This document shows positions 47,431 to 55,448 of a DNA stretch of 64,000 bases, in pieces (positions within the stretch are counted from its first letter, which is position 1; each line of letters begins with the position of its first letter). Origin of the DNA: Lujinxingia vulgaris (lineage in GTDB: Bacteria; Myxococcota_A; Bradymonadia; Bradymonadales; Bradymonadaceae). Below the pieces are notes generated by a model. The model did no database searches. It had not been told where the DNA came from and saw only the letters and a program-made list of their open reading frames with translations. A program made the translations under genes and the position numbers. The DNA is taken from the NCBI RefSeq assembly GCF_007997015.1, contig NZ_VOSM01000003.1:434001-498000 (forward strand), in the 5' to 3' direction.

Positions 47431-48171
47431 TCAGCGCGTTAACCGACCGCTTTTACGCCACGTTAAAAGCACCTCTCGGGTATGTCGAGCCCCTTCAAAC
47501 CCCTGGCGCTCTAAGTACTCCAGGAGATGAAATTCGAGCATTTTGACGTCCTCGAAGGTGTCGACATCGTACCAGAAGCCCAACAAATCCGACAAGAGAC
47601 CCGCCTCGCTGGCCCGCTCCCAACTCTCGGAGAGCACCGACGCTGTACTCCAGGAAACATCCTCAAAGATAACGCGCTCCGCATGCCCCCCTCCCGGCTT
47701 ATCCTCGGTGTTCACGCCCACCAGATAATAGCCTCCGTCAAACGACGGCCCCCACACCACCTGCCGCCGCCCGAGCACATCAAACGCCAGTTCGAGATGC
47801 TCCCGCGAGAGCGTCGGTGAGTCTGTGCCCACAATCACCACTCGCCCCGCGCCCCGCGCCCGCGCACCTTCCACCGCGCGCCGCATCCGCGCGCCCAGAT
47901 CCCCCTCCCCCTGAGCGACGGTTGCGATGCCGAGCTGCTCGGCCCACCGGAACGTCGCGCCATCATCCGCTCCGCTCCACGCCAGCGTCGCACGCCGACG
48001 CTCCGCTTGAGTTGCCCAGCCGCCCACCATCTCAAGCACGTCGTTTAAGAACGCCCGGTACACCACCACGCTCTCATCCGCGCTGAGTTCGGGCTGCAAC
48101 CTCGTCTTTACTCGCCCCGCGATCGGTGACTTTGCAAAGATCACCACCTCGTCGTGCATCACCTCACTCAT
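47431..48171 (-). CDS. DUF2064/TIGR04282-type glycosyltransferase
   Basis: A 246-aa GT-A-like enzyme of the DUF2064 family. Hallmarks are IFAKSPIAGRVKTRLQPEL near the N-terminus (the nucleotide-binding loop) and VVIVGTDSPTLSREHLELAF with the DSP motif, followed by GPSFDGGYYLVGV. In several bacteria members are found with a second GT2-type enzyme, as here, and have been linked to arsenosugar or lipid-linked sugar pathways. Its start overlaps the upstream gene's stop (ATGA at 48168-48171). Confidence 0.85.
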   Translation of the reverse strand: MSEVMHDEVVIFAKSPIAGRVKTRLQPELSADESVVVYRAFLNDVLEMVGGWATQAERRRATLAWSGADDGATFRWAEQLGIATVAQGEGDLGARMRRAVEGARARGAGRVVIVGTDSPTLSREHLELAFDVLGRRQVVWGPSFDGGYYLVGVNTEDKPGGGHAERVIFEDVSWSTASVLSESWERASEAGLLSDLLGFWYDVDTFEDVKMLEFHLLEYLERQGFEGARHTREVLLTWRKSGRLTR

Positions 48172-48971
48172 CGCTTCCTCCTACGCTCGACCGCGCTGAC
48201 CTCTAGCGCATACTGCGCAAAGAGCGTGTAGAGGATCTTGTAGCTCGCGAGCACGCTCCCCTTAAGCGTCCCGGTGACCTTCGACACGCCGATACGCTTG
48301 CGATAACTCACCGGCACCTCCACCGCCCCGATGCCCTGGCGTGCGGCCTTGATCTGCATCTCCACCGTCCAGCCAAAATCCTCATCGCGCATCCGCAGCG
48401 CCTGCAGCGCCTCCCAGGTGATCGCGCGAAAAGGCCCCAGATCTGAGAAGCGGTAGCCGTACATCAGCTCCATCAGCACGCAGGCGAGCTTGTTGCCCAC
48501 CACCGCCTGGACAAGCAACGCGCCCTGCTCTTGCGCCCCCAACGTACGGCTGCCAATCACAAGCTCGGCTTCCCCCGTCAAGATGGGCTCAACCACCCGC
48601 GGAAGCTCCGCAGGAAAGTCGCTAAAATCACCATCGAGAAACACCACAATCTCGGGCGGATCCTCGGCCATATAACGAAGTCCCCTCAGACACGCCGCCC
48701 CGTAACCCCGCTGTGGCTCCTCGACAACTTCAGCGCCGCGCTCCCGCGCGCGCTCCGCGCTGCGATCATTGCTGCCGTTATCCACCACCACCACCCGACG
48801 CACCCACGCTCCGGGGATCGCATCGAGCACGAGGGGCAGACTCTCTTCCTCGTTGAGCACCGGGATCACCACATCGATCGTCGGAAGCTCCCGGGGGCGC
48901 TCTACCTCGCGATGCGGCCACCACACCCCGCCCCGCCGCAACCGTTCATTCTCTCCCGCAACGCGTGCCAC
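48168..48971 (-). CDS. Glycosyltransferase family 2 (dolichyl-phosphate-mannose-synthase-like)
   Basis: A 267-aa GT2 enzyme. The GT-A core has IDVVIPVLNEEESLPLVLDAI, VVVVDNGSNDRSAE, then a metal motif in IVVFLDGDFSDFP (DGD) and IGSRTLGAQEQGAL. It ends after a helical segment without a clear C-terminal TM. It likely transfers a sugar from a nucleotide donor to a lipid carrier. The start codon is GTG, with GAGG 7 bases upstream. It is paired with the DUF2064 enzyme through the overlap at 48168-48171, so the two probably act in one pathway. Confidence 0.88.
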   Translation of the reverse strand: MARVAGENERLRRGGVWWPHREVERPRELPTIDVVIPVLNEEESLPLVLDAIPGAWVRRVVVVDNGSNDRSAERARERGAEVVEEPQRGYGAACLRGLRYMAEDPPEIVVFLDGDFSDFPAELPRVVEPILTGEAELVIGSRTLGAQEQGALLVQAVVGNKLACVLMELMYGYRFSDLGPFRAITWEALQALRMRDEDFGWTVEMQIKAARQGIGAVEVPVSYRKRIGVSKVTGTLKGSVLASYKILYTLFAQYALEVSAVERRRKR

Positions 48972-49093
48972 TGTCTCACCTCATCTTCGGAAACTCAGGC
49001 GCGGCACCCTGCCGCGACCCGGCGCATCCTAGACGCGAGACGTCCCACCCTCAACCCGGCGAACCCATTGTTTCGCAAGGCTCAACGAGCGCT

Positions 49094-49660
49094 TCAGGCT
49101 ACCGCGTCGCGCTCCGAGAGCCGCGCGGTCAGCGCGATGAGGCTGAGCAGATCGACCCTGGCCCGACGCTGACGTCCAGCGCGAGACTCATCGGCAACCC
49201 CGCCCTCTCGGGTCACACCCAGCACCCCCTGCTCCAGGGCCTGAAGTCGCGAAGGGCTCACCTCGATCGCAAGCTCCGCCAGCGGCTCGCCATTCCCCAG
49301 GGTGCTCAGCCCCACGCTTCGAGAACGGCCCGAAGAGCGCGCCTGCCACCAGGCCTCCAGCGACTCATCATCGCCCTCGATCCACTGCTCGACCGTGAGG
49401 AAGTAGTCTTCAAACCTCCCGACCGTCACGACCTCACCAAGCACCTCATCACGCACGCGGCTGACAAAGATGGCCTGCTCCAACCAGCGCTCCCCGAGCG
49501 TGGTGTAGGCCTCGCCAAGCGTCACCTCACCGTGGGTGTAGTCCGGGGGAAACTCCCACGTTCTGCGCTCCTCTCGCTTCATTTGACGCTCCAGGATTGC
49601 CCCCAGCGAACGTTTCGGTCGTGCGATCTCGGCTGCTCGCTCTTGATTCTCGGTTTGCAT
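49094..49660 (-). CDS. Hypothetical protein of 188 aa
   Basis: A soluble, charged protein without a signal peptide. It has a basic/acidic N-terminus (KRSLGAILERQMKREERRTWEF), a central segment (VTVGRFEDYFLTVEQWIEGD) and an Arg-rich C-terminal part (ESRAGRQRRARVDLLSLIALTARL). No family was recognised. TGGAGG lies 7 bases before the ATG, so translation looks real. Upstream are two CTGAAC/GTTCAG elements in inverted orientation (49712-49772) that resemble an SOS operator. It might be damage-inducible, but this is speculative. Nothing else in the sequence hints at a role. Confidence 0.6.
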   Translation of the reverse strand: MQTENQERAAEIARPKRSLGAILERQMKREERRTWEFPPDYTHGEVTLGEAYTTLGERWLEQAIFVSRVRDEVLGEVVTVGRFEDYFLTVEQWIEGDDESLEAWWQARSSGRSRSVGLSTLGNGEPLAELAIEVSPSRLQALEQGVLGVTREGGVADESRAGRQRRARVDLLSLIALTARLSERDAVA

Positions 49661-49711
49661 CTTGACGCCTCCATCCGTGGATTCACGAAGATACCGCTCA
49701 CTCGCTCAGTA

Positions 49712-49772
49712 CTGAACAAAGAATTACTGCACATATCCACAGAGTCAAACAAAAAGTGGAACCTTTGTTCAG
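49712..49772. promoter_or_regulatory. Inverted CTGAACAAAG/CTTTGTTCAG repeats upstream of the 188-aa protein gene
   Basis: A perfect 10-bp inverted pair (49712-49721 and 49763-49772) lies 52 to 112 bases upstream of the start codon. The right-hand arm matches the myxobacterial LexA consensus, as I recall it, at 14 of 17 positions. The rest of the 357-base gap 49661-50017 shows no gene. Confidence 0.45.
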
Positions 49773-50017
49773 GTATTGCGGCGTACAGCGTCACAACACG
49801 CCGAAAACCTCCTCGCTCAGACGACTCAGACGCAGAAATCCCCTGCGCTGAACTCGCACTCCAGACAACGGCGCAGTCGAAGTCGCTCATGGCGACCCGA
49901 CGGCGTACAACCCCGGAAACTTCTTGAATGAAGCGACCTTAGCAGGACCTCACCGCCGAAGCAACGCCTCCACGGATCGACTCGCCCCCCCTTACTTCAT
50001 GTCGTTTCGAGCGATGT

Positions 50018-50998
50018 TCAGTACTCGGAGATCACAAACTCGTACGCCACGCGACGCCGCGACGTCACGGGCTCGCAGTTGCGTGTCGCAGGCTCAAACC
50101 TCCACTGACGGATCGCCGCCTCGGCCGCCTCATCCAGCCCGAAGCCCAACCCGTCGACCATCTCCAGCGAGGATGCGCGACCATCACGACCGATGGTCAC
50201 CAGGAATACGACCTGCCCCTCAACACCCCGACGCCTGGCGAGCACGGTGTACTCCGCCTCCACCTGATTGAGCACTTTCGCCTCAGTGTCCTCACACCCC
50301 TCCGACGAGGCCGTACCATCACCCATTCCCGTGCCTCGCCCATCACCACGCGCGCCGGGACGGGTCTTTATCTTTCCAAAACGGTTCGGATCCACATAGC
50401 GGTCTGTAATCCGCCCGGACTCAATCCCCTGGCCAATCTTCATCGCCGGCCCCTCGCCACCTTCCACGGTCGACTCCATCGTCAACCCCTCCAGGTGCAC
50501 CGGATCCATGGCGCCCGCGGCTTCATCTTCCACGTCCTCAGCCTCAGCCTGTGGCTCTGCCTCGGGTTCGGGCTCAGGCTCGGGCTCGGGCTCGGGTTCG
50601 GGCTCAGGCTCGGGCTCGGGCTCGGGTTCGGGCTCGGGTTCAGGTTCCGGCTCGGGTTCAGGTTCGGGCTCGGGCTCGGGTTCGGGCTCGGGTTCAGGTT
50701 CGGGCTCGGGCTCGGGTTCGGGCTCGGGTTCAGGTTCAGGCTCGGGCTCGGGTTCCGGCTCGACGTAATCAAAGTCGACTTCAACGAGCTCGTCCTGGGG
50801 CTCTTCGACAGCTGGCTTGACGTTGAGCAGAGGTGCAAAAGTCACCAGCCCGAACCCCGCCGCAGCGTGCGTCAGCAGCGTCAGAATCACGCCCACCACA
50901 ATGCGGCGAGTGCGCTGACCTGCGCCGACTCTGGACTCCTGGAGCGGGTCCGCCAGATGGTGCAGCGATCGCGTCTCCGATGACTTCTCAGCGCTCAC
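50018..50998 (-). CDS. tonB: TonB-like energy transducer with a very long Glu-Pro spacer
   Basis: A 326-aa protein of the inner membrane. The GTG start at 50998 overlaps the exbD stop. A single TM ([20 protein letters not shown]) near residues 31-50 is followed by [10 protein letters not shown], then about 33 uninterrupted Glu-Pro pairs. A linker leads to the TonB C-terminal domain ([42 protein letters not shown]). It transmits proton-motive force from ExbB-ExbD to outer-membrane receptors. No receptor gene lies nearby, so the substrate is unknown. The rigid Glu-Pro rod could span a wide periplasm. Confidence 0.9.
   Translation of the reverse strand: MSAEKSSETRSLHHLADPLQESRVGAGQRTRRIVVGVILTLLTHAAAGFGLVTFAPLLNVKPAVEEPQDELVEVDFDYVEPEPEPEPEPEPEPEPEPEPEPEPEPEPEPEPEPEPEPEPEPEPEPEPEPEPEPEPEPEPEPEPEPEAEPQAEAEDVEDEAAGAMDPVHLEGLTMESTVEGGEGPAMKIGQGIESGRITDRYVDPNRFGKIKTRPGARGDGRGTGMGDGTASSEGCEDTEAKVLNQVEAEYTVLARRRGVEGQVVFLVTIGRDGRASSLEMVDGLGFGLDEAAEAAIRQWRFEPATRNCEPVTSRRRVAYEFVISEY
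50561..50762 (-). repeat. Glu-Pro codon repeat within tonB
   Basis: About 33 copies of a six-base unit (variants of GAGCCC on the minus strand), varying mostly at synonymous third positions. The pattern makes the tract prone to slippage and length variation. Confidence 0.9.
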
Positions 50999-51416
50999 CG
51001 TCTGCCTGCTCTTTGCGGTCGATGTTAAGGGCGAACTTCGCGATCCCGTTGAGCTTAATCGTGTCCACAAGGTCGATCACCTTGCCGTACTCCACCTTCT
51101 TATCGGCAGCGATCACCGCACGAAGCTCTTCATCCTCGCCAGCCTGTGCCCGCACCTGCTCGGCGATGGCCTCCAGGCTCAAAAACTCGCCGTCCATCGC
51201 GTATTGCCCGTCCGCGGTGACCTGAAAGGCCAGCGTCGTGCTCACCTCGGCCTGCCCCGAGGCGGCCTTGGGAAGGTCGATCGGGATCTGCGACTGCACG
51301 ATATACGTTGCCGTCACCATAAAGATGATCAGGACCACCAGGATGATATCGACAAAAGGCGTGATGTTGATCGCGGAGATGACGTCGTCGTCATCGCCTC
51401 CAGACATGCCTGCCAT
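50988..51416 (-). CDS. exbD: ExbD/TolR-type biopolymer transport protein
   Basis: A 142-aa inner-membrane protein. One TM near residues 23-42 carries the conserved Asp in [17 protein letters not shown], which takes part in proton translocation. The soluble periplasmic part contains PIDLPKA and [16 protein letters not shown]. It forms the energising channel with ExbB for TonB. AAGGAG precedes the ATG with a 5-base gap. It overlaps tonB by 11 bases and follows exbB by 14. Confidence 0.93.
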   Translation of the reverse strand: MAGMSGGDDDDVISAINITPFVDIILVVLIIFMVTATYIVQSQIPIDLPKAASGQAEVSTTLAFQVTADGQYAMDGEFLSLEAIAEQVRAQAGEDEELRAVIAADKKVEYGKVIDLVDTIKLNGIAKFALNIDRKEQADGER

Positions 51417-51430
51417 GACCTCTCCTTACC

Positions 51431-52054
51431 TCAGTCATTGCGGCGCAGGTGCGCCAGCAAGGTCCGCGACATCAACTCGGTCTGTGCCCCGCTCTTCTTC
51501 ACGCGCTGGCGAAAGACGTTGAACATAATGACCGCCGGGATCGCCACCAGCAGCCCCACCCCGGTCGCCACCAGCGCCTCGGAAATGGCCGCCATAACTT
51601 CCTGGTTGGCCTCCTCGGAAGCCTCGCCCAGCGCGGCAAATGCGCCGATGATCCCCAGCACCGTGCCAAAGAGACCGATAAAGGGGGCGTTGTTGCCCGT
51701 GGTCGCCAGCAGGCTGATCAGCCGCTCATAGCGCGTACGCTCCGAGGCCATCGCCCCGTTCATGAGGTCTTCAACAGCCTCCGGCCCGCGGTCCAGCCCA
51801 CGCATCCCGAAGAGCACCACGCGGGCCTCCATCGCGTCGTTGCCCTCAAGCAGCTTCGCCGCCGCATCGAAGTCGTCGGCACGCAGGCGCTCCTCAAACT
51901 TCAAGCGCAGCTCATGCACATCCACCTTGCGCTGATGGAAGAAGCGCAACTTCTCAATCACCACGTAGATGTTGGCAAAGCTCAACAGGATCAGCAGCCA
52001 CAGCACCCACTCCGCGCCGATCAGCGCGAAATCCAATAAGATCTCGGTTAACAT
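51431..52054 (-). CDS. exbB: ExbB/TolQ/MotA-type proton channel protein
   Basis: A 207-aa membrane protein with three predicted TMs: an N-terminal one (EWVLWLLILLSFANIYVVIE) and a pair separated by a short loop (NAPFIGLFGTVLGIIGAF and ISEALVATGVGLLVAIPAV). Together they give the MotA/TolQ/ExbB signature, with a large cytoplasmic segment in between. It assembles as a pentamer around ExbD and drives TonB. It is the first gene of the exbB-exbD-tonB operon. A 165-bp region separates it from a divergent gene. Confidence 0.93.
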   Translation of the reverse strand: MLTEILLDFALIGAEWVLWLLILLSFANIYVVIEKLRFFHQRKVDVHELRLKFEERLRADDFDAAAKLLEGNDAMEARVVLFGMRGLDRGPEAVEDLMNGAMASERTRYERLISLLATTGNNAPFIGLFGTVLGIIGAFAALGEASEEANQEVMAAISEALVATGVGLLVAIPAVIMFNVFRQRVKKSGAQTELMSRTLLAHLRRND

Positions 52055-52219
52055 AGTCCTCTCTCAACGCCTCTCGGCGACTTCCTCAAGGGAGACGATC
52101 CGCACACGCTTTCTTCTCAAAGGTGCATCGGGATACCATAGTGCAACGCGGATCGTAATCCGCCGGGGTGAAGATTTATTCACCCACCTGCCGCTGTCGA
52201 ACACATTTGTGGAGTTTGC

Positions 52220-53215
52220 ATGCATTCCCCCAGACCTCCGGCCCCCCCCGCCATGTCTCCTGCCATCGCGGTGGCCCTGGCGGGCTGCGCGCTGCTCATC
52301 ATCGGCGCGCTGCTCTGGAAAGTCTTCGGCCCCCCTCCTCAACCGCAATGGGCGCCCGAAGACACCGCCCAGATCCGCAGCGGACTGGACTTCCCCGCGC
52401 TCACCATCGACGCCGAGGAGCTTCAACGCGCCCGCAGCGTGCATTATGAGGAGAGCGAACTTTCTGGCGATCTCGACGCCCGGCGCCAGGCCCTGCTCGA
52501 CGCCATCAAAGAGGCCAACCGCGCGCAGTTTACCGATGCCGACCCGATCGACGCTCGCACCCTTCAGGCCCGCATCGACGAGCTGAGCGCTTCGCTGGTG
52601 CCCGCCACCGGACCGCGTGGTTTTGTACCCCTGGGCACGCCCATCTTCGAGGCCTGTGCGACCTCCCTCGAAGCGCTCCTTGAGGCCGTGCGACGTGGCG
52701 CCCTCACCCTGGAAGAGGCTTCCAGCGCCCCGGCCCTGCCCCGCTTCGCCTCTTACCGCGAGAGCTGCGGCAACGTCATCCCGGTGCTGCGCCAGCACAA
52801 CCTGCTGACCGACAAAGCCGTCTGGAAGAGCCCCTCCAGCCACCTGCTCTTCGACATTCTGCAGCGCTACCGCTTCGCCGAGATCATTCACACCATCCAG
52901 CCTACCCGTCTTCAGCTTGCCCCCTACGAGTTTGAGATGCTCACGCGCTGGCGCATCGAAGACCCACAGGCCTTCGACGTGCGCACCCGTCGCCGCTTCC
53001 TCTCGCGCGTCTCCACCATCATCCCCGACTACGATATTGCGCTCGCACACGCCCGCCTCGATGTTCATGGCAAAAGCCCCGAAGAAGCCCTCCCTCGCTT
53101 CCAGCAACTCGTGAGCGAACACCCCGACTCCGCACGCTACCGCGACCTGCTCACCGAGCTCCGCCGCAGCGCCGGCCTGCCCGCCCGTTCCACCACCTCC
53201 GCACCCGCCCCCTGA
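52220..53215 (+). CDS. Membrane-anchored hypothetical protein of 331 aa
   Basis: A single N-terminal TM (AIAVALAGCALLIIGALLW) is followed by a mainly helical, charged soluble part. The end reads like a TPR-type pair of helices (SPEEALPRFQQLVSEHPDSARYRDLLTEL). Two conserved-looking Cys and an Arg/Glu-rich middle section are visible, but no catalytic motif. GGAG lies 5 bases before the ATG. It is divergent from the exbB operon and precedes the tRNA genes. Function is unknown. Confidence 0.7.
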   Translation: MHSPRPPAPPAMSPAIAVALAGCALLIIGALLWKVFGPPPQPQWAPEDTAQIRSGLDFPALTIDAEELQRARSVHYEESELSGDLDARRQALLDAIKEANRAQFTDADPIDARTLQARIDELSASLVPATGPRGFVPLGTPIFEACATSLEALLEAVRRGALTLEEASSAPALPRFASYRESCGNVIPVLRQHNLLTDKAVWKSPSSHLLFDILQRYRFAEIIHTIQPTRLQLAPYEFEMLTRWRIEDPQAFDVRTRRRFLSRVSTIIPDYDIALAHARLDVHGKSPEEALPRFQQLVSEHPDSARYRDLLTELRRSAGLPARSTTSAPAP

Positions 53216-53289
53216 GCTCGCTGACAGCCCGGCGTCAGCCACCGCTGCGCCGGGCATTCCACCTTCGAAAAAAACTCCTCAAAAACCCG

Positions 53290-53318
53290 TTGACACCCCG
53301 AACGCCCATCCGTATACA
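53290..53318 (+). promoter_or_regulatory. Near-consensus sigma-70 promoter of the tRNA-Ala pair
   Basis: TTGACA (53290-53295), a 17-base spacer and TATACA (53313-53318) lie about 38 bases before the first tRNA. It is the strongest promoter match in the window. Confidence 0.85.
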
Positions 53319-53356
53319 TGCTCCCCGTTGGCGCACCGAGCCAACCATCCCTTACC

Positions 53357-53429
53357 GGGGCCGTAGCTCAGCTGGGAGAGCGCGTGACTGGCAGTCACGA
53401 GGTCGTGGGTTCGATCCCCATCGGCTCCA
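53357..53429 (+). tRNA. tRNA-Ala (anticodon GGC), first copy
   Basis: A full cloverleaf: acceptor GGGGCCG/CGGCTCC with the alanine identity pair G3-U70, D-arm GCTC/GAGC, anticodon stem CGTGA/TCACG with loop CTGGCAG (anticodon GGC), and T-arm GTGGG TTCGATC CCCAT. The 3' CCA is not encoded. Confidence 0.97.
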
Positions 53430-53454
53430 TACAACTTAACACCTGTTCCAAAAC

Positions 53455-53527
53455 GGGGCCGTAGCTCAGCTGGGAGAGCGCGTGACTGGCAGTCACGAGG
53501 TCGTGGGTTCGATCCCCATCGGCTCCA
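53455..53527 (+). tRNA. tRNA-Ala (anticodon GGC), second copy
   Basis: Identical in sequence to the copy at 53357-53429, 98 bases downstream, in the same orientation with a 25-base spacer. It is presumably cotranscribed from the promoter at 53290. Confidence 0.97.
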
Positions 53528-53539
53528 TAAGAGATTCAA

Positions 53540-53584
53540 CGAAGAGGGCGTCTCGCATTCAAGCGAGACGCCCTCTTCGCGTTT
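53540..53584 (+). terminator. Terminator of the tRNA-Ala pair
   Basis: A perfect 17-bp stem (53540-53556 with 53563-53579) with a six-base loop, followed by CGTTTT. Confidence 0.9.
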
Positions 53585-53625
53585 TGTCGCGATAAGCCCT
53601 CCCCTTTTAGGGGGCTGCAACACAC

Positions 53626-53663
53626 AAAAAAGCCCCCGGCGCCCTGAGCACCGGGGGCTTTTT
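53626..53663. terminator. Bidirectional terminator between the tRNA genes and the BAX-inhibitor-1-like gene
   Basis: AAAAAAGCCCCCGG (53626-53639) pairs with CCGGGGGCTTTTT (53651-53663). A-runs and T-runs flank the stem on both strands, so it can end the converging gene at 53699. Confidence 0.9.
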
Positions 53664-53698
53664 CATCGTGATAAGGCCACGAACGCTACTTAGCCGCG

Positions 53699-54418
53699 TT
53701 AGTCGCGCGTAAACATCAAGATGCGCAGGATGTACCAGAAAAGCATCCCGATGGAGCTGAAGAGCGCCAGCGCCGCAGCAACATGCTGATCGGTCCGATA
53801 GACGTGCACCATATTCGAGGTCTGGTACACGATCATCGCCGCCGACAGGCCCACCATCGCGATCGAGAAGCCCAGCCCCAGGTTAAAATCAAAGATCGTG
53901 CCGGCCACAATCGCGCCCAGCGCCACCAGACTTCCTACGGCAAGCCCCACCCGTAAAATTGAAAAGTCTTTGCCCGTCACAAACACCACCGCGGTCATCC
54001 CGGCAAAGACCACCAGCGTCAAAAACGCCGCCTGCATCAGGATCGGCTCCCTGACCGTAAGTTGAGCGATAAGAATCATCGGCGTCAGCAAGATCCCGTA
54101 GGCCGACACCCCGATCGCAAGCCCCAGATACTGCAGCCCTTTCGACTTCACGTTCAGGGCCATCCAGTCCCCCAGCCAGCTCGCTCCGATAAAGAGCCCC
54201 AGCACGAGCAGCCAGTTCGACGAGATCATGAATTGAATCGCCGGCTCGGCAAAAGGTGACTTCAAGAAGAGCGCGATAAACGCCACGCATCCAAAGATCG
54301 CGCCGGCCAGGTGCATGTAGGTGCGGCGCAAAAAGCTCAACCGCTCCTCCGGCAACGCCTGGCTCACAAGGCGTCCACTCCCACTGGAACCATCATATCC
54401 AAAGTCTTGACTGTGCAT
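53699..54418 (-). CDS. BAX inhibitor-1 (YccA/TMBIM) family membrane protein
   Basis: A 239-aa protein with about seven hydrophobic helices. It starts with a Gly/Ser-rich N-terminus (MHSQDFGYDGSSGSG), then RRTYMHLAGAIFGCVAFIALF. Family features are a C-terminal SIGMLFWYILRIL helix and the central GFSIAMVGLSAAMIVYQTSNMV segment. Bacterial members are inner-membrane proteins, some with calcium-leak activity. The ATG at 54418 has GAGGG 6 bases upstream; the longer ORF starting at 54487 has an Arg-rich lead. It is monocistronic. Confidence 0.9.
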   Translation of the reverse strand: MHSQDFGYDGSSGSGRLVSQALPEERLSFLRRTYMHLAGAIFGCVAFIALFLKSPFAEPAIQFMISSNWLLVLGLFIGASWLGDWMALNVKSKGLQYLGLAIGVSAYGILLTPMILIAQLTVREPILMQAAFLTLVVFAGMTAVVFVTGKDFSILRVGLAVGSLVALGAIVAGTIFDFNLGLGFSIAMVGLSAAMIVYQTSNMVHVYRTDQHVAAALALFSSIGMLFWYILRILMFTRD

Positions 54419-54659
54419 ATCTACCCTCGCTGAATCGGTCGATGAGCGGCGTTTTGCCACCCGAAGTAGTCTTTTATTGACGCACACCGGCTATCATCTG
54501 GCGCAAAACCGGGTCGTGCAGACACTTTATTTCGCTGCTATGACGAGTTCAGCCAATGCCATACCACGCCGGCGCCCCGGCGGGGAATGCCCCCGCGCCG
54601 ATCCGACGTTGTCCTCGCCAGACGCAGCGCTCCTCTCGCTACTCTCAGGCTCTTAACGC

Positions 54660-55424
54660 ATGAACCGTCGAACCTTCCTTCATCTCTTAGGCGCCGCAGG
54701 CCTCAGCCTCACGATCGCGCCGACAGCCCTGGCCCTGGACGAACAGCACCGCGTGGGACTCGCGCGCCTTCGCTACCGCGGCGGCAACGATAACCCGCGT
54801 CCCGGCGCGCTGCGGCGCATGCTCCAGGAGGTCGGTCGCCACACCAGCGTCGAGATCAACCCCGACGTCGCCGAAATCTGGGGAGAGCGTGAAGAGCTCT
54901 TTCTTCATCCGATGATCGTGCTCGCCGGCGACCGCGCCTTCGAGCCTTTTCCCGAAGACGTCATTGAGAACCTGCGCCTCTACTTAAGCTCCGGCGGCTT
55001 CCTCTACATCGACTCGGCCGAGGGGCTCACCGATGGCCCCTTTATCAACTCGGTGCGACGGGAGCTGCAGCGCATCTTCCCCGACCGCCCCCTTCGCACG
55101 GTGCCCCGCGAACACACGGTGCATAAGTCCTTCTACCTTATTGACCGACCGATGGGGCGACTCGACATCGCCGGCAACTTCGAGGGCATCTTCGATGAGG
55201 AGCGCGCCTGCGTGCTTCTCAACGCCAACGATCTTCTCGGCGCGCTGGCCCGCGACGCCTTCGGCGGCTGGGAATTTCAGGTCAGCCCGGGCGGCGACCG
55301 CCAGCGCGACATGGCGCAGCGCCTGGCCGTCAACATCGTGCTCTACGCGCTGACGATCGACTATAAAGCCGACCAGGTGCACATCCCCTTCATCCTGCGC
55401 AGGCGCCGTTGGCGCGTCGACTAA
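54660..55424 (+). CDS. DUF4159 family Tat-secreted protein
   Basis: A 254-aa protein beginning with a Tat-like signal (NRRTFLHLLGAAGLSLTIAP). The body is the DUF4159 type: RVGLARLRYRGGNDNPRPGAL, later FEPFPEDVIENLRLYLSSGGFLYID, and a C-terminal NIVLYALTIDYK. It has a GATase-like alpha/beta fold but no obvious catalytic triad. In other genomes such genes sit near MoxR, DUF58 and VWA membrane genes; here the next gene is of that kind. It probably acts at the cytoplasmic membrane in envelope or protein quality control, which is inference. Confidence 0.88.
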   Translation: MNRRTFLHLLGAAGLSLTIAPTALALDEQHRVGLARLRYRGGNDNPRPGALRRMLQEVGRHTSVEINPDVAEIWGEREELFLHPMIVLAGDRAFEPFPEDVIENLRLYLSSGGFLYIDSAEGLTDGPFINSVRRELQRIFPDRPLRTVPREHTVHKSFYLIDRPMGRLDIAGNFEGIFDEERACVLLNANDLLGALARDAFGGWEFQVSPGGDRQRDMAQRLAVNIVLYALTIDYKADQVHIPFILRRRRWRVD

Positions 55425-55448
55425 GTCCCCTGTAGGCCGGACGCTTGC

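Noticed and set aside
54470-54500. TTGACG followed by TATCAT near 54476 as a promoter
   Set aside because: The spacing between the two boxes is only about nine bases, far from the usual 16-18.
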